DNA of 10,564 bases, from contig JAFPPJ010000285.1 of NCBI GenBank assembly GCA_017410745.1, forward strand, positions 1 to 10,564. The letters are read 5' to 3'. Shown piece after piece: positions 1-6,037 of this stretch (position 1 is the stretch's first letter; the number at the start of each line of letters is the position of its first letter). The notes beneath the pieces were generated by a model. It was not told the origin of the DNA. It saw only the letters and a list, made by a program, of their open reading frames with translations, and ran no database searches. The position numbers were made by a program, and so were the translations under genes. Source of the stretch: Oscillospiraceae bacterium. GTDB lineage: Bacteria; Bacillota; Clostridia; Oscillospirales; Ruminococcaceae.

Positions 1-41
1 AGCCGCTGTTCTAACGGATATGATCCGTCAGAACAGCGGTT
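1..41 (-). terminator. Long hairpin, probable terminator of the MATE gene
   Basis: Bases 1-12 pair with 30-41 and 14-19 pair with 23-28, around an ATG loop, with a single A.C mismatch (13/29) and one G.T pair. This gives a stem of about 18 bp. There is no T-run after it on the plus strand. It lies 80 bases past the stop of the minus-strand MATE gene, so it most likely terminates that transcript. The expected T-run would fall just outside the window and cannot be seen. Confidence 0.6.
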
Positions 42-120
42 AAACTCTGACACATCAATATTCTGCTGAATGCGCTCTTGGTATTGCCGGCTTCGTCAGC
101 GGCATGATGCTCTTATGCTA

Positions 121-1488
121 TCACACCATCGCAGGCTCTATGCTGTCAAATCTGCAAAGCCCGGTCCTGCGCATAAATACGCTGTAGTCTGCAAGCACGA
201 TACCCGCACAGGCTGCCCATATCATAGGTTCACAGATACAGATGCCCATATATCCGAGCTTAGGTGCAAGAACGGAAACTGCAGCTATTTTCAACAGGAA
301 CTCCACGATACTGCCCGTTACCGGAACGAGCTTTCTGCCAACGCCCTGCAGGCTGCTTCTGAGTACGAGCAGTACGCTCAGTACGAAGAAAAAGCTGATA
401 TTTATAATGATATACTTTGATGCAGCAGCGATAACGGCTTCATCTGCTGTTCCCGTGAGTGCCTGTACAAGAGGTCTGCGGAATATGACCGCAACAGCAA
501 CGGAGAAGGCGCTCCATATCTCTGCGATGATGATGCTGCACTTGATGCCCTGCTTTACACGGTCTATTTTTCCTGCGCCGTAGTTCTGGCTTGCAAATGT
601 AGAGGAAGCAAGAGATATGGTTGCAAGGGGCAGCATGAATATATCGTCGATCTTCCTTGCGGCAGTATGTGCGGTTATTGTAGCTGTACCAAAGCTGTTT
701 ACCGCACTCTGCAATATAACAGAGCCCACAGACACGATAGCGTACATCAATCCCATTGAGAGCCCTGTGCTCGTGAGGTCACAGAGCAGCTCCCTGTCAA
801 ATACGAGTTCCGATCTGCGGAAGATAAGAAAGTCACATTTCTTTATAGCGTAGATAAAGCACAGCACCACAGACACGCCCTGTGATACAACAGTTGCGTA
901 TGCAGCACCCGCAACGCCCATATCAAATCCCTTTACAAAAAGGAAGTCAAGTCCAATGTTCACAAATGTACTGATGATCAGAAAATACAGCGGAGCTTTG
1001 CTGTTTCCGATAGCCCTCATCATTCCCGCCAGCATATTGTAAGCCACAGTCAGAGCCGAGAACAGTATGATAATACGCATATAGCTTTCGGTATCTTCTA
1101 TGATCTCACCGGGAGTTTTCAGCGCCTTCATAAGAGGGTGCAGCGCAATAACGCTTGACACAGTCAGTACAAGTGCGATAGCAGCGGATAGGATATAGAC
1201 AAGAGCAACAGATCTCTTCATCTCACGCTCGCTGCCTGCGCCGAAGTATCTTGCGATGATAACGGCAAACCCGTTTGTAAGGCCGCCTGCGAAGCCTATC
1301 ATCAGGCCGTACACAGGTGCAGAAGCACCCACCGCCGCAAGAGCGCTGTCACCGAGGATATTGCCGATGATAGCTGTATCGGCGACATTGTAGAGCTGCT
1401 GAAAGATATTGCCTATCAGCACCGGTATCGCAAAATATATCAGATTTCTGAGAATACTTCCCTCAGTCATATTAATTGTATTTTTCAT
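121..1488 (-). CDS. MATE-family multidrug/sodium antiporter
   Basis: The product is a 455-residue inner-membrane exporter of the MATE (NorM/DinF-like) family. Members use a sodium or proton gradient to expel cationic drugs and other toxic compounds. Length and hydrophobicity fit the usual twelve-helix, two-lobe fold. The N-terminal segment around residues 7-42 (MTEGSI, then IPVLIGNIFQQLYNVADT) is the family's classic opening. QNYGAG near 301-306 and LRSSLQGVGRKLVP near 376-389 are typical of the second lobe. The ATG at 1488 is preceded by AGAGG seven bases upstream; a start at residue 7 is possible but has no better ribosome site. The gene is divergent from an AraC-type regulator, which suggests local control. 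Substrate is unknown. A role in polysaccharide or lipid export cannot be excluded, but the MATE assignment is secure. Confidence 0.92.
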   Translation of the reverse strand: MKNTINMTEGSILRNLIYFAIPVLIGNIFQQLYNVADTAIIGNILGDSALAAVGASAPVYGLMIGFAGGLTNGFAVIIARYFGAGSEREMKRSVALVYILSAAIALVLTVSSVIALHPLMKALKTPGEIIEDTESYMRIIILFSALTVAYNMLAGMMRAIGNSKAPLYFLIISTFVNIGLDFLFVKGFDMGVAGAAYATVVSQGVSVVLCFIYAIKKCDFLIFRRSELVFDRELLCDLTSTGLSMGLMYAIVSVGSVILQSAVNSFGTATITAHTAARKIDDIFMLPLATISLASSTFASQNYGAGKIDRVKQGIKCSIIIAEIWSAFSVAVAVIFRRPLVQALTGTADEAVIAAASKYIIINISFFFVLSVLLVLRSSLQGVGRKLVPVTGSIVEFLLKIAAVSVLAPKLGYMGICICEPMIWAACAGIVLADYSVFMRRTGLCRFDSIEPAMV

Positions 1489-1511
1489 GGTATCGCCTCT
1501 TTCTGATAGAT

Positions 1512-1540
1512 ATTATACTATATAACAGAATATAAGTACA
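1512..1540 (-). promoter_or_regulatory. Probable promoter of the MATE gene
   Basis: On the minus strand a perfect TATAAT -10 box lies at 1517-1512. A poor -35 candidate, TGTACT (3 of 6 consensus bases), lies at 1540-1535 with a 17-base spacer. Transcription would start near 1505, leaving about 17 bases of leader that includes the AGAGG ribosome site at 1500-1496. A strong -10 with a weak -35 is typical of promoters that need an activator. Confidence 0.55.
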
Positions 1541-1555
1541 GCACATATATTGTAT

Positions 1556-1578
1556 TTTAGTCATATATCTTGACTAAA
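1556..1578. promoter_or_regulatory. Perfect inverted repeat, candidate operator between MATE and araC
   Basis: TTTAGTCA (1556-1563) and TGACTAAA (1571-1578) are perfect reverse complements separated by seven bases. The right arm overlaps the -35 box of the araC promoter. The centre lies about 62 bases upstream of the predicted MATE transcription start. It is a plausible binding site for the adjacent regulator. Many AraC proteins prefer direct or asymmetric sites, so another dimeric regulator is possible. Confidence 0.5.
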
Positions 1579-1598
1579 TCAAAAAAATGTGATAACAT
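1570..1598 (+). promoter_or_regulatory. Promoter of the AraC-type regulator
   Basis: TTGACT (-35, 1570-1575) and TAACAT (-10, 1593-1598) are separated by exactly 17 bases. Transcription should start near 1604-1606. This falls on or after the first in-frame ATG (1602) and so argues for translation from 1614. Confidence 0.65.
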
Positions 1599-1613
1599 AG
1601 TATGGGTGGTAAA

Positions 1614-2360
1614 ATGAATGAAACAATGGATAAACGTATAGCCTATCTTGAATTTGTCAACCGCGAAAACAGTTTTCATCATCACAGATATGATGATGAT
1701 ATGCGGCAGTTTGAAATGCTGAAAAACGGCGACATGAACGCTGTCGATGAATCTAGAAGAATGATGTACTCGGACGAGATAGGTCATCTGTCCGATGATC
1801 CGGTCAAAAATATGAGATACCTGAATATATGTCACGCTACTCTTTGCACACGTTTTGCTATAGAGGGCGGGATGGATCCCGAAAAGGCATACAATGCCAG
1901 TGATATATTTATCAGAAGATGTGACGCAGCCGATACTCTTGATGAGCAGTATGATCTGCATATGGAAATGATAGAGTATTTCACAAAACAGGTCATTTCC
2001 GCAAAAAAGGCAAATGTTTATTCAAAGCAGGTGATACATTGTATGGAATATATCGGCAGCCATCTGCATGAAGAGATACTTGTCAGCAGACTTGCCGATA
2101 TGGTAAAGCTCAACGCATCCTATCTTTCCGTGCTGTTCAAGGAACAGACAGGCATGAATATCTCGGAATATATAACTGCCAAGCGAATGGAGACTGCAGA
2201 AAATATGCTGAAATTCTCCGATTTCACACTGTCTGAAATATCGGATATACTGCATTACTCATCATACAGCCACTTTGCAAGGACATTCCGCAGATACTGC
2301 GATACCAGCCCGAAGAAGTACCGTGATACTCATTACCGCAGAACGGTAATGACCGAATAA
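1614..2360 (+). CDS. AraC-family transcriptional regulator
   Basis: This is a DNA-binding regulator of 248 residues from this start. The C-terminal half (about residues 138-236) is the double helix-turn-helix of the AraC/XylS family. It contains the first HTH with LADMVKLNASYLSVLFKEQTG, the linker ISEYITAKRMETAENML, and the second HTH with LSEISDILHYSSYSHFARTFRRY followed by SPKKYRD. The N-terminal part (about 1-130) is not an arabinose-type cupin that I can recognise. It contains NICHATLCTRFAIEGGMDPEKAY, seen in a group of Firmicutes AraC proteins of unknown ligand. An ATG at 1602 would add four residues, but the promoter's predicted start point lies at or after it, and GGGTGG precedes 1614. 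The gene is divergent from the MATE exporter and is probably its regulator, with autoregulation through the intergenic inverted repeat. Confidence 0.88.
   Translation: MNETMDKRIAYLEFVNRENSFHHHRYDDDMRQFEMLKNGDMNAVDESRRMMYSDEIGHLSDDPVKNMRYLNICHATLCTRFAIEGGMDPEKAYNASDIFIRRCDAADTLDEQYDLHMEMIEYFTKQVISAKKANVYSKQVIHCMEYIGSHLHEEILVSRLADMVKLNASYLSVLFKEQTGMNISEYITAKRMETAENMLKFSDFTLSEISDILHYSSYSHFARTFRRYCDTSPKKYRDTHYRRTVMTE
2331..2351. repeat. Inverted repeat at the 3' end of araC
   Basis: CATTACCG (2331-2338) and CGGTAATG (2344-2351) form a perfect 8-bp stem with a five-base loop, inside the last codons of the regulator gene. No T-run follows, so it is not a standard terminator. Confidence 0.4.
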
Positions 2361-2380
2361 TGAGATCAAAGCCGCTCACT

Positions 2381-2396
2381 GTGCGGACGTCCGCAC
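2381..2396. repeat. Perfect 16-bp palindrome between araC and rubrerythrin
   Basis: GTGCGGACGTCCGCAC is a perfect palindrome with no spacer, 20 bases after the araC stop. As RNA it could form a short GC-rich hairpin but has no following T-run. As DNA it has the symmetry of a dimer binding site. It lies about 40 bases upstream of the rubrerythrin -35 box. Confidence 0.45.
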
Positions 2397-2434
2397 GAAA
2401 GAACCATATAGTACTTACTAATTAAAAAAAGGTC

Positions 2435-2463
2435 TTGACGATTTACCGCTTATATGCTATAAT
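2435..2463 (+). promoter_or_regulatory. Strong promoter of the rubrerythrin gene
   Basis: TTGACG (2435-2440) and a perfect TATAAT (2458-2463) are spaced by 17 bases. TGC directly before the -10 makes it an extended -10 element. Predicted transcription start is near 2470. This is close to the ideal sigma-A promoter and predicts high expression. Confidence 0.85.
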
Positions 2464-2466
2464 ACT

Positions 2467-2481
2467 TGTATACTTTATACA
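2467..2481. promoter_or_regulatory. Palindrome at the rubrerythrin start point, possible operator
   Basis: TGTATA (2467-2472) and TATACA (2476-2481) form a perfect 6-bp inverted repeat with a three-base spacer, lying on the predicted transcription start. A repressor bound here would block the promoter. It resembles an AT-rich peroxide- or metal-responsive site only in general form and does not match the PerR consensus. Confidence 0.35.
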
Positions 2482-2517
2482 TAACATACAGCAACACATA
2501 ACCACAAGGAGGGCAAT

Positions 2518-3057
2518 ATGGCTAACAAATATGCAGGCACAAAGACCGAGCAGAACCTTCTCGCCGCTTTCGCAGGCGAATCACAGGCAAGGAACAAGTA
2601 CACCTATTTCGCATCGGTAGCGAAGAAGGAGGGCTATGAGCAGATCTCCGAGATCTTCCTCAAGACCGCCGACAATGAGAAGGAGCACGCAAAGCTCTGG
2701 TTCAAGGAGCTTGCCGGCATAGGCAGCACTACCGAAAATCTCGCAGCTGCAGCAGACGGTGAGAACCACGAATGGACAGATATGTACGAGGAATTTGCCA
2801 AGACAGCCGAGGAAGAGGGCTTCATCGGTCTTGCCAAGAAGTTCCGCATGGTAGCTGCTATAGAGAAGCGCCATGAAGAGAGATACAGAGCGCTCCTGAA
2901 GAATATAGAGACCGCCGCTGTATTTGAGAAGAGCGAGGTCAAGATCTGGGAATGCCGCAACTGCGGTCACATCGTAGTAGGCACAAAGGCTCCCGAGGCC
3001 TGTCCCGTATGCGCACATCCGAAGTCATTCTTCGAGATCTCCGCAGAGAATTTCTGA
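2518..3057 (+). CDS. rbr: Rubrerythrin (two-domain, peroxide-reducing)
   Basis: This is a cytoplasmic non-haem iron protein of 179 residues. Rubrerythrins reduce hydrogen peroxide to water using electrons from NAD(P)H via rubredoxin or an equivalent, and are a main oxidative-stress defence in anaerobes. The N-terminal ferritin-like four-helix domain (about 1-135) carries the diiron ligands: E21 in AGESQAR, E54 and H57 in NEKEH, E85 in HEWTDMY, and E116 and H119 in IEKRH. The C-terminal rubredoxin domain has the iron-binding pairs C146/C149 (CRNC) and C162/C165 (CPVC). Aligned from memory with the Desulfovibrio vulgaris protein, the ligand E97 corresponds to D88 here, a substitution I believe is common in clostridial members. 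The ribosome site AAGGAGG is five bases before the ATG. The gene is monocistronic, with its own promoter and terminator. Confidence 0.96.
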   Translation: MANKYAGTKTEQNLLAAFAGESQARNKYTYFASVAKKEGYEQISEIFLKTADNEKEHAKLWFKELAGIGSTTENLAAAADGENHEWTDMYEEFAKTAEEEGFIGLAKKFRMVAAIEKRHEERYRALLKNIETAAVFEKSEVKIWECRNCGHIVVGTKAPEACPVCAHPKSFFEISAENF

Positions 3058-3063
3058 TAATGA

Positions 3064-3095
3064 AGGGCTGATGCATCGCGCATCAGCCCTGTTTT
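3064..3095 (+). terminator. Intrinsic terminator of rubrerythrin
   Basis: AGGGCTGATGC (3064-3074) pairs perfectly with GCATCAGCCCT (3080-3090) across a five-base loop, followed by GTTTT. It starts six bases after the rubrerythrin stop. Confidence 0.88.
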
Positions 3096-3117
3096 CGCCC
3101 CCTGCCGCCCGTCTGCG

Positions 3118-3145
3118 GGGGATACGGTATGCCATACTGTTCCCC
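3118..3145. repeat. Second hairpin in the rbr-xylB gap
   Basis: GGGGA (3118-3122) pairs with TCCCC (3141-3145), and ACGGTAT (3124-3130) pairs with ATACTGT (3134-3140) around a GCC loop. The stem is 12 bp with one bulged T and one G.T pair. No T-run follows. It lies between the rubrerythrin terminator and the xylB promoter. Its role is unknown; a fail-safe terminator or a small intergenic repeat is possible. Confidence 0.4.
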
Positions 3146-3183
3146 GGGTGCTTATATCTGCAAAATTTTCAACAAATATTGAC

Positions 3184-3212
3184 TTGACATTAAAATAATT
3201 TTGTTGTAAAAT
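3184..3212 (+). promoter_or_regulatory. Promoter of the xylB operon
   Basis: A perfect TTGACA (3184-3189) and TAAAAT (3207-3212) are spaced by 17 bases. Transcription should start near 3219, giving a leader of about 118 bases before xylB, long for a simple gene. Confidence 0.75.
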
Positions 3213-3225
3213 GTATATAAATTAT

Positions 3226-3258
3226 GAAAGTGGCAAAGTCTCACAGGCTGTCGCTTTC
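3226..3258 (+). promoter_or_regulatory. Hairpin at the 5' end of the xylB leader
   Basis: GAAAGTGGC (3226-3234) pairs with GTCGCTTTC (3250-3258) using two G.U pairs. Inside, AGTCT (3237-3241) pairs with AGGCT (3245-3249) around a CAC loop, leaving a two-base AA bulge. It lies only about seven bases from the predicted transcript end, and only TT follows it. That suits an mRNA-stabilising 5' hairpin or a protein-binding element better than a terminator. Confidence 0.45.
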
Positions 3259-3324
3259 TTATAGAATATGCACGCACGCAGCGATCCCGCGGGCGGCACT
3301 ATCACCGCTATGATGCGGACAACC

Positions 3325-3330
3325 GGGAGG
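3325..3330 (+). promoter_or_regulatory. Ribosome binding site deciding the xylB start
   Basis: GGGAGG lies six bases before the ATG at 3337. The upstream in-frame ATG at 3268 has no such site, and translation from there would add 23 residues not expected for the family. Confidence 0.8.
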
Positions 3331-3336
3331 AATAAT

Positions 3337-4863
3337 ATGAAATACGCTATCGGTATCGACCTTGGCACGAGCGGCACTAAGACTGTGCTTTTTGATCAGC
3401 TTGGCAAGGTCATCGCTTCCAAGACGATCGAATATCCCATGTATCAGCCCAAGAACGGTTATGCTGAACAGGATCCCGCAGACTGGTACAATGCGGCTGT
3501 CAACACCTGTAAGGCAGTTATAACCGAAAGCGGCGTATCGCCCGATGACATCGCAGGCGTCGGCATATCCGGTCAGATGCACGGCCTTGTAATGCTCGAT
3601 GAGAACAACGACGTTATAAGACGCTCCATCATCTGGTGCGATCAGCGTACCGCCAAGGAAGTAGAGCAGATGAACGAGCTGGTCGGCCGCGAAAAGCTCA
3701 TAGAGATCACCGCCAACCCTGCCCTCACCGGCTGGACTGCTGCCAAGATACTCTGGGTAAGGAACAACGAACCCGATAACTACGCCAAGTGCAGACACAT
3801 ACTCCTGCCCAAGGACTATGTACGCTTCATGTTCACAGGCGAGTACGCTACCGAGGTATCCGATGCCTCCGGTATGCAGCTGCTAGATGTTCCCCGCCGC
3901 TGCTGGAGCGAGGAGATATGCAAGAAGCTCGATATAGATATGTCCATGCTCGCTAAGGTATACGAGTCCTGCGAGGTCACCGGCCATATCACCGCCGAGG
4001 CTGCTGCTCTCACAGGCCTCAAGGCAGGCACTCCCGTTGTGGGCGGTGCAGGCGACAATGCCGCTGCCGCAGTCGGCACAGGCGTTGTGACCGACGGCAA
4101 GGCATTCACCACGATAGGCACATCCGGCGTGGTATTTGCACATACCGCAGCACCGAGCATCGACCCTAAGGGCAGAGTACACACCTGCTGTGCAGCCGTA
4201 CCCGGCGCATGGCATATCATGGGCGTTACACAGGGCGCAGGTCTTTCCCTGAAGTGGTTCCGCGACAACTTCTGCGCTCCCGAGAAGGAGACCGCAAAGT
4301 ACATGGGCGTGGACGAATACTATCTCATGGACAAGGAAGCAGAGACCGTACCTATCGGAGCAAACAGGCTGATATATATGCCCTATCTCATGGGCGAGCG
4401 CACACCTCACCTTGACCCCGACGCAAGAGGCGTATTCTTCGGCCTCTCCGCTATGCACACAAAGAAGGATATGCTCCGCGCCGTAATGGAAGGCGTTGCA
4501 TACTCGCTGCGTGACTGCGTGGAGATATGCCGTGAGATGGAGATAAATGTATCCGACATGATGGCATGCGGCGGCGGCGGTTCTTCACCGCTGTGGAGAC
4601 AGATGCTCGCCGACCTGTACAACTGCCCCGTCAAGACCGCTTCCTCCAAGGAAGGCCCCGCTCTCGGCGCAGCTATACTCGCATTCGTAGGCGCAGGCAT
4701 ATACAAGAGCGTGCCCGAGGCTTGCGAGAAGATAGTGGGCACAGACAAGATCTGTGAGCCCGTACAGGCAGACGTTCCCACATACGAGAGCTTCTACCGT
4801 CTTTACACTCAGCTTTATCCTGCTATGAAGGACTGCTTCGCAGCACTCGCTTCCATCGGCTGA
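3337..4863 (+). CDS. xylB: Xylulokinase
   Basis: This is a cytoplasmic FGGY-family sugar kinase of 508 residues. It phosphorylates D-xylulose with ATP to D-xylulose 5-phosphate, which enters the pentose phosphate pathway. The start gives IGIDLGTSGTK at residues 5-15 (phosphate-binding loop). GISGQMHGLV (76-85) and the DASGM segment (176-180) are xylulokinase-type substrate-pocket motifs. The catalytic base is expected to be D240 in GGAGDNAAAAVGTG. GTSG (261-264) and CGGGGSS (411-417) belong to the C-terminal nucleotide-binding domain. Length is normal. Xylose isomerase (xylA) is not adjacent, so it must be encoded elsewhere, or xylulose comes by another route. It is the first gene of a probable operon; its stop overlaps the next start as TGATG. 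Another FGGY kinase is possible but the MHG motif strongly favours xylulose. Confidence 0.93.
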   Translation: MKYAIGIDLGTSGTKTVLFDQLGKVIASKTIEYPMYQPKNGYAEQDPADWYNAAVNTCKAVITESGVSPDDIAGVGISGQMHGLVMLDENNDVIRRSIIWCDQRTAKEVEQMNELVGREKLIEITANPALTGWTAAKILWVRNNEPDNYAKCRHILLPKDYVRFMFTGEYATEVSDASGMQLLDVPRRCWSEEICKKLDIDMSMLAKVYESCEVTGHITAEAAALTGLKAGTPVVGGAGDNAAAAVGTGVVTDGKAFTTIGTSGVVFAHTAAPSIDPKGRVHTCCAAVPGAWHIMGVTQGAGLSLKWFRDNFCAPEKETAKYMGVDEYYLMDKEAETVPIGANRLIYMPYLMGERTPHLDPDARGVFFGLSAMHTKKDMLRAVMEGVAYSLRDCVEICREMEINVSDMMACGGGGSSPLWRQMLADLYNCPVKTASSKEGPALGAAILAFVGAGIYKSVPEACEKIVGTDKICEPVQADVPTYESFYRLYTQLYPAMKDCFAALASIG

Positions 4864-5744
4864 TGGACCTGCACTGCTGTACACTTTGTCCGAGAATGTG
4901 CCGTGCCGACCGCTATGCGGGGCACGGCTTCTGCGGAGAGGGCGCTGTGCTGCGCGCGGCAAAGGCATACCCCCATATGTGGGAGGAACCCTGCTTATCG
5001 GGCACAAGGGGAGCAGGGACGGTATTCTTCACGGGATGCAGTCTCGGCTGTATATACTGCCAGAACTTCCGTATATCACAGGAGGGAGAGGGAAGGGAGA
5101 TCACCCCGTCACAGCTTGCGGACATATTCCTGCGGCTTCGTGACAGGGGAGTTCACAACATCGAGCTTGTGACGCCCACCCACTTCCTCCCTCTTATTCT
5201 CGATGCTCTCGATATGTCAAAGGACAGGCTGGGCATCCCTGTGGTATATAACTCGGGCGGATATGAGCGCACGGAGACTCTGCGTGCGCTTGAAGGGTAT
5301 ATAGACATATATCTTCCGGACGTGAAGTATTTCTCCCCCGATATATCCGCAATGTATTCATCAGCGCCCGACTACTTTGAATATGCCTTTGCCGCAGTAA
5401 AGGAAATGGTGCGCCAGACAGGCCGCCCCCGCATGGATGAGGACGGCATCATGCAGAGCGGTGTTATCGTGCGGCATATGATCATCCCTTCTCACAGGCG
5501 GGATTCCGAGCAGATACTCAGAGCCCTGTCCCCTCTCAGGGACGATGTGCTGCTCTCTCTCATGAGCCAGTACACACCGTTTTACAGGGCTAAGGAATAT
5601 CACGGGCTTGACAGGCGGCTCTCCACCTACGAGTACGAAAAGGTGCTCGAGGTCGTAAATGAGATAGGCTTTGAGGGCTATATGCAGGAGCGTTCCTCCG
5701 CACGGGAGGAATACACACCCGACTTTGATATGGAAGGCATATAA
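4863..5744 (+). CDS. PflX-type radical SAM protein (COG1313-like)
   Basis: This is a 293-residue radical SAM protein resembling the pyruvate-formate-lyase-activating-like family PflX, whose substrate is not established. The radical SAM cluster motif is C59-x3-C63-x2-C66 (CSLGCIYC), following GTVFFTG. An N-terminal cysteine cluster (C6, C9, C13, C24 in the pattern CxxCPRxC...CG) precedes it and is typical of the family; it may bind zinc or a second Fe-S cluster. Further family segments are NIELVTPTHF (99-108), VYNSGGYE (128-135) and DIYLPDVKY (148-156). It starts at the ATG that overlaps the xylB stop by one base, with little ribosome site of its own, so translation is probably coupled to xylB. 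No glycyl-radical enzyme is encoded nearby, so its target is unknown. AmmeMemoRadiSam-type proteins are related but usually longer. Confidence 0.87.
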   Translation: MDLHCCTLCPRMCRADRYAGHGFCGEGAVLRAAKAYPHMWEEPCLSGTRGAGTVFFTGCSLGCIYCQNFRISQEGEGREITPSQLADIFLRLRDRGVHNIELVTPTHFLPLILDALDMSKDRLGIPVVYNSGGYERTETLRALEGYIDIYLPDVKYFSPDISAMYSSAPDYFEYAFAAVKEMVRQTGRPRMDEDGIMQSGVIVRHMIIPSHRRDSEQILRALSPLRDDVLLSLMSQYTPFYRAKEYHGLDRRLSTYEYEKVLEVVNEIGFEGYMQERSSAREEYTPDFDMEGI

Positions 5745-5797
5745 CATCCGCATATACGCTGTATTATCACACTGTTCATATTCTTCAGGAGGTTTCT

Positions 5798-5965
5798 ATG
5801 GATAAAGGCTTCAATCCCCTCGATATCAACCGTGACGGACGTGTAAACGGTCTGGACCGTGCCATATGGGAAGACCTTATGGACGATGATGATGATACCG
5901 TCAATCAGGACAACAATCAGAACAACAACACCGGCACCGACACAAAGAACAAAGGTCGTTTATGA
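5798..5965 (+). CDS. Small acidic protein with a single dockerin/EF-hand-type calcium loop
   Basis: This 55-residue open frame starts at an ATG five bases after a perfect AGGAGG (5787-5792) and ends in TGA. Residues 9-20 (DINRDGRVNGLD) fit the 12-residue calcium loop of EF hands and dockerins, with D9, N11, D13, backbone R15 and D20 as likely ligands, G14 at the sharp turn and hydrophobic V16 at loop position 8. A short helix-like stretch, RAIWEDLM (21-28), follows. The rest is a run of five Asp (29-33) and a low-complexity N/Q/T tail ending in a basic KNKGRL. There is no signal peptide or membrane segment, so it appears cytoplasmic. Dockerins have two such loops; this has one. It lies 53 bases after the radical SAM gene and 72 before glgB. 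Function is unknown. Calcium binding is inferred; a dockerin fragment is the alternative, but the ideal ribosome site argues for a real gene. Confidence 0.72.
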   Translation: MDKGFNPLDINRDGRVNGLDRAIWEDLMDDDDDTVNQDNNQNNNTGTDTKNKGRL

Positions 5966-6025
5966 TCCCTTTGACCTGAAACTTTGACGGACGCAGGCCC
6001 GTCAGCTGAAAACTATCTCACACAT

Positions 6026-6029
6026 GGAG
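6026..6029 (+). promoter_or_regulatory. Ribosome binding site deciding the glgB start
   Basis: GGAG lies eight bases before the ATG at 6038. The frame extends upstream to a TTG at 5984 but without a ribosome site, and the added residues do not resemble the family. Confidence 0.65.
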
Positions 6030-6037
6030 TTTTGTAT

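Noticed and set aside
70..853. Plus-strand open frames over the MATE gene
   Set aside because: They are shadows of the antiporter gene on the other strand, which has clear family motifs and membrane segments.
3268..3336. N-terminal extension of xylulokinase
   Set aside because: No ribosome site at 3268, the extra residues are unlike the family, and GGGAGG sits correctly before 3337.
5985..6004. TGACGG/CCGTCA hairpin between the microprotein and glgB as a terminator
   Set aside because: Only six base pairs and no T-run, so it is not convincing as a terminator; glgB is more likely co-transcribed.
5984..6037. TTG-initiated extension of GlgB
   Set aside because: No ribosome site; the ATG at 6038 has GGAG at a good distance and the family homology begins there.
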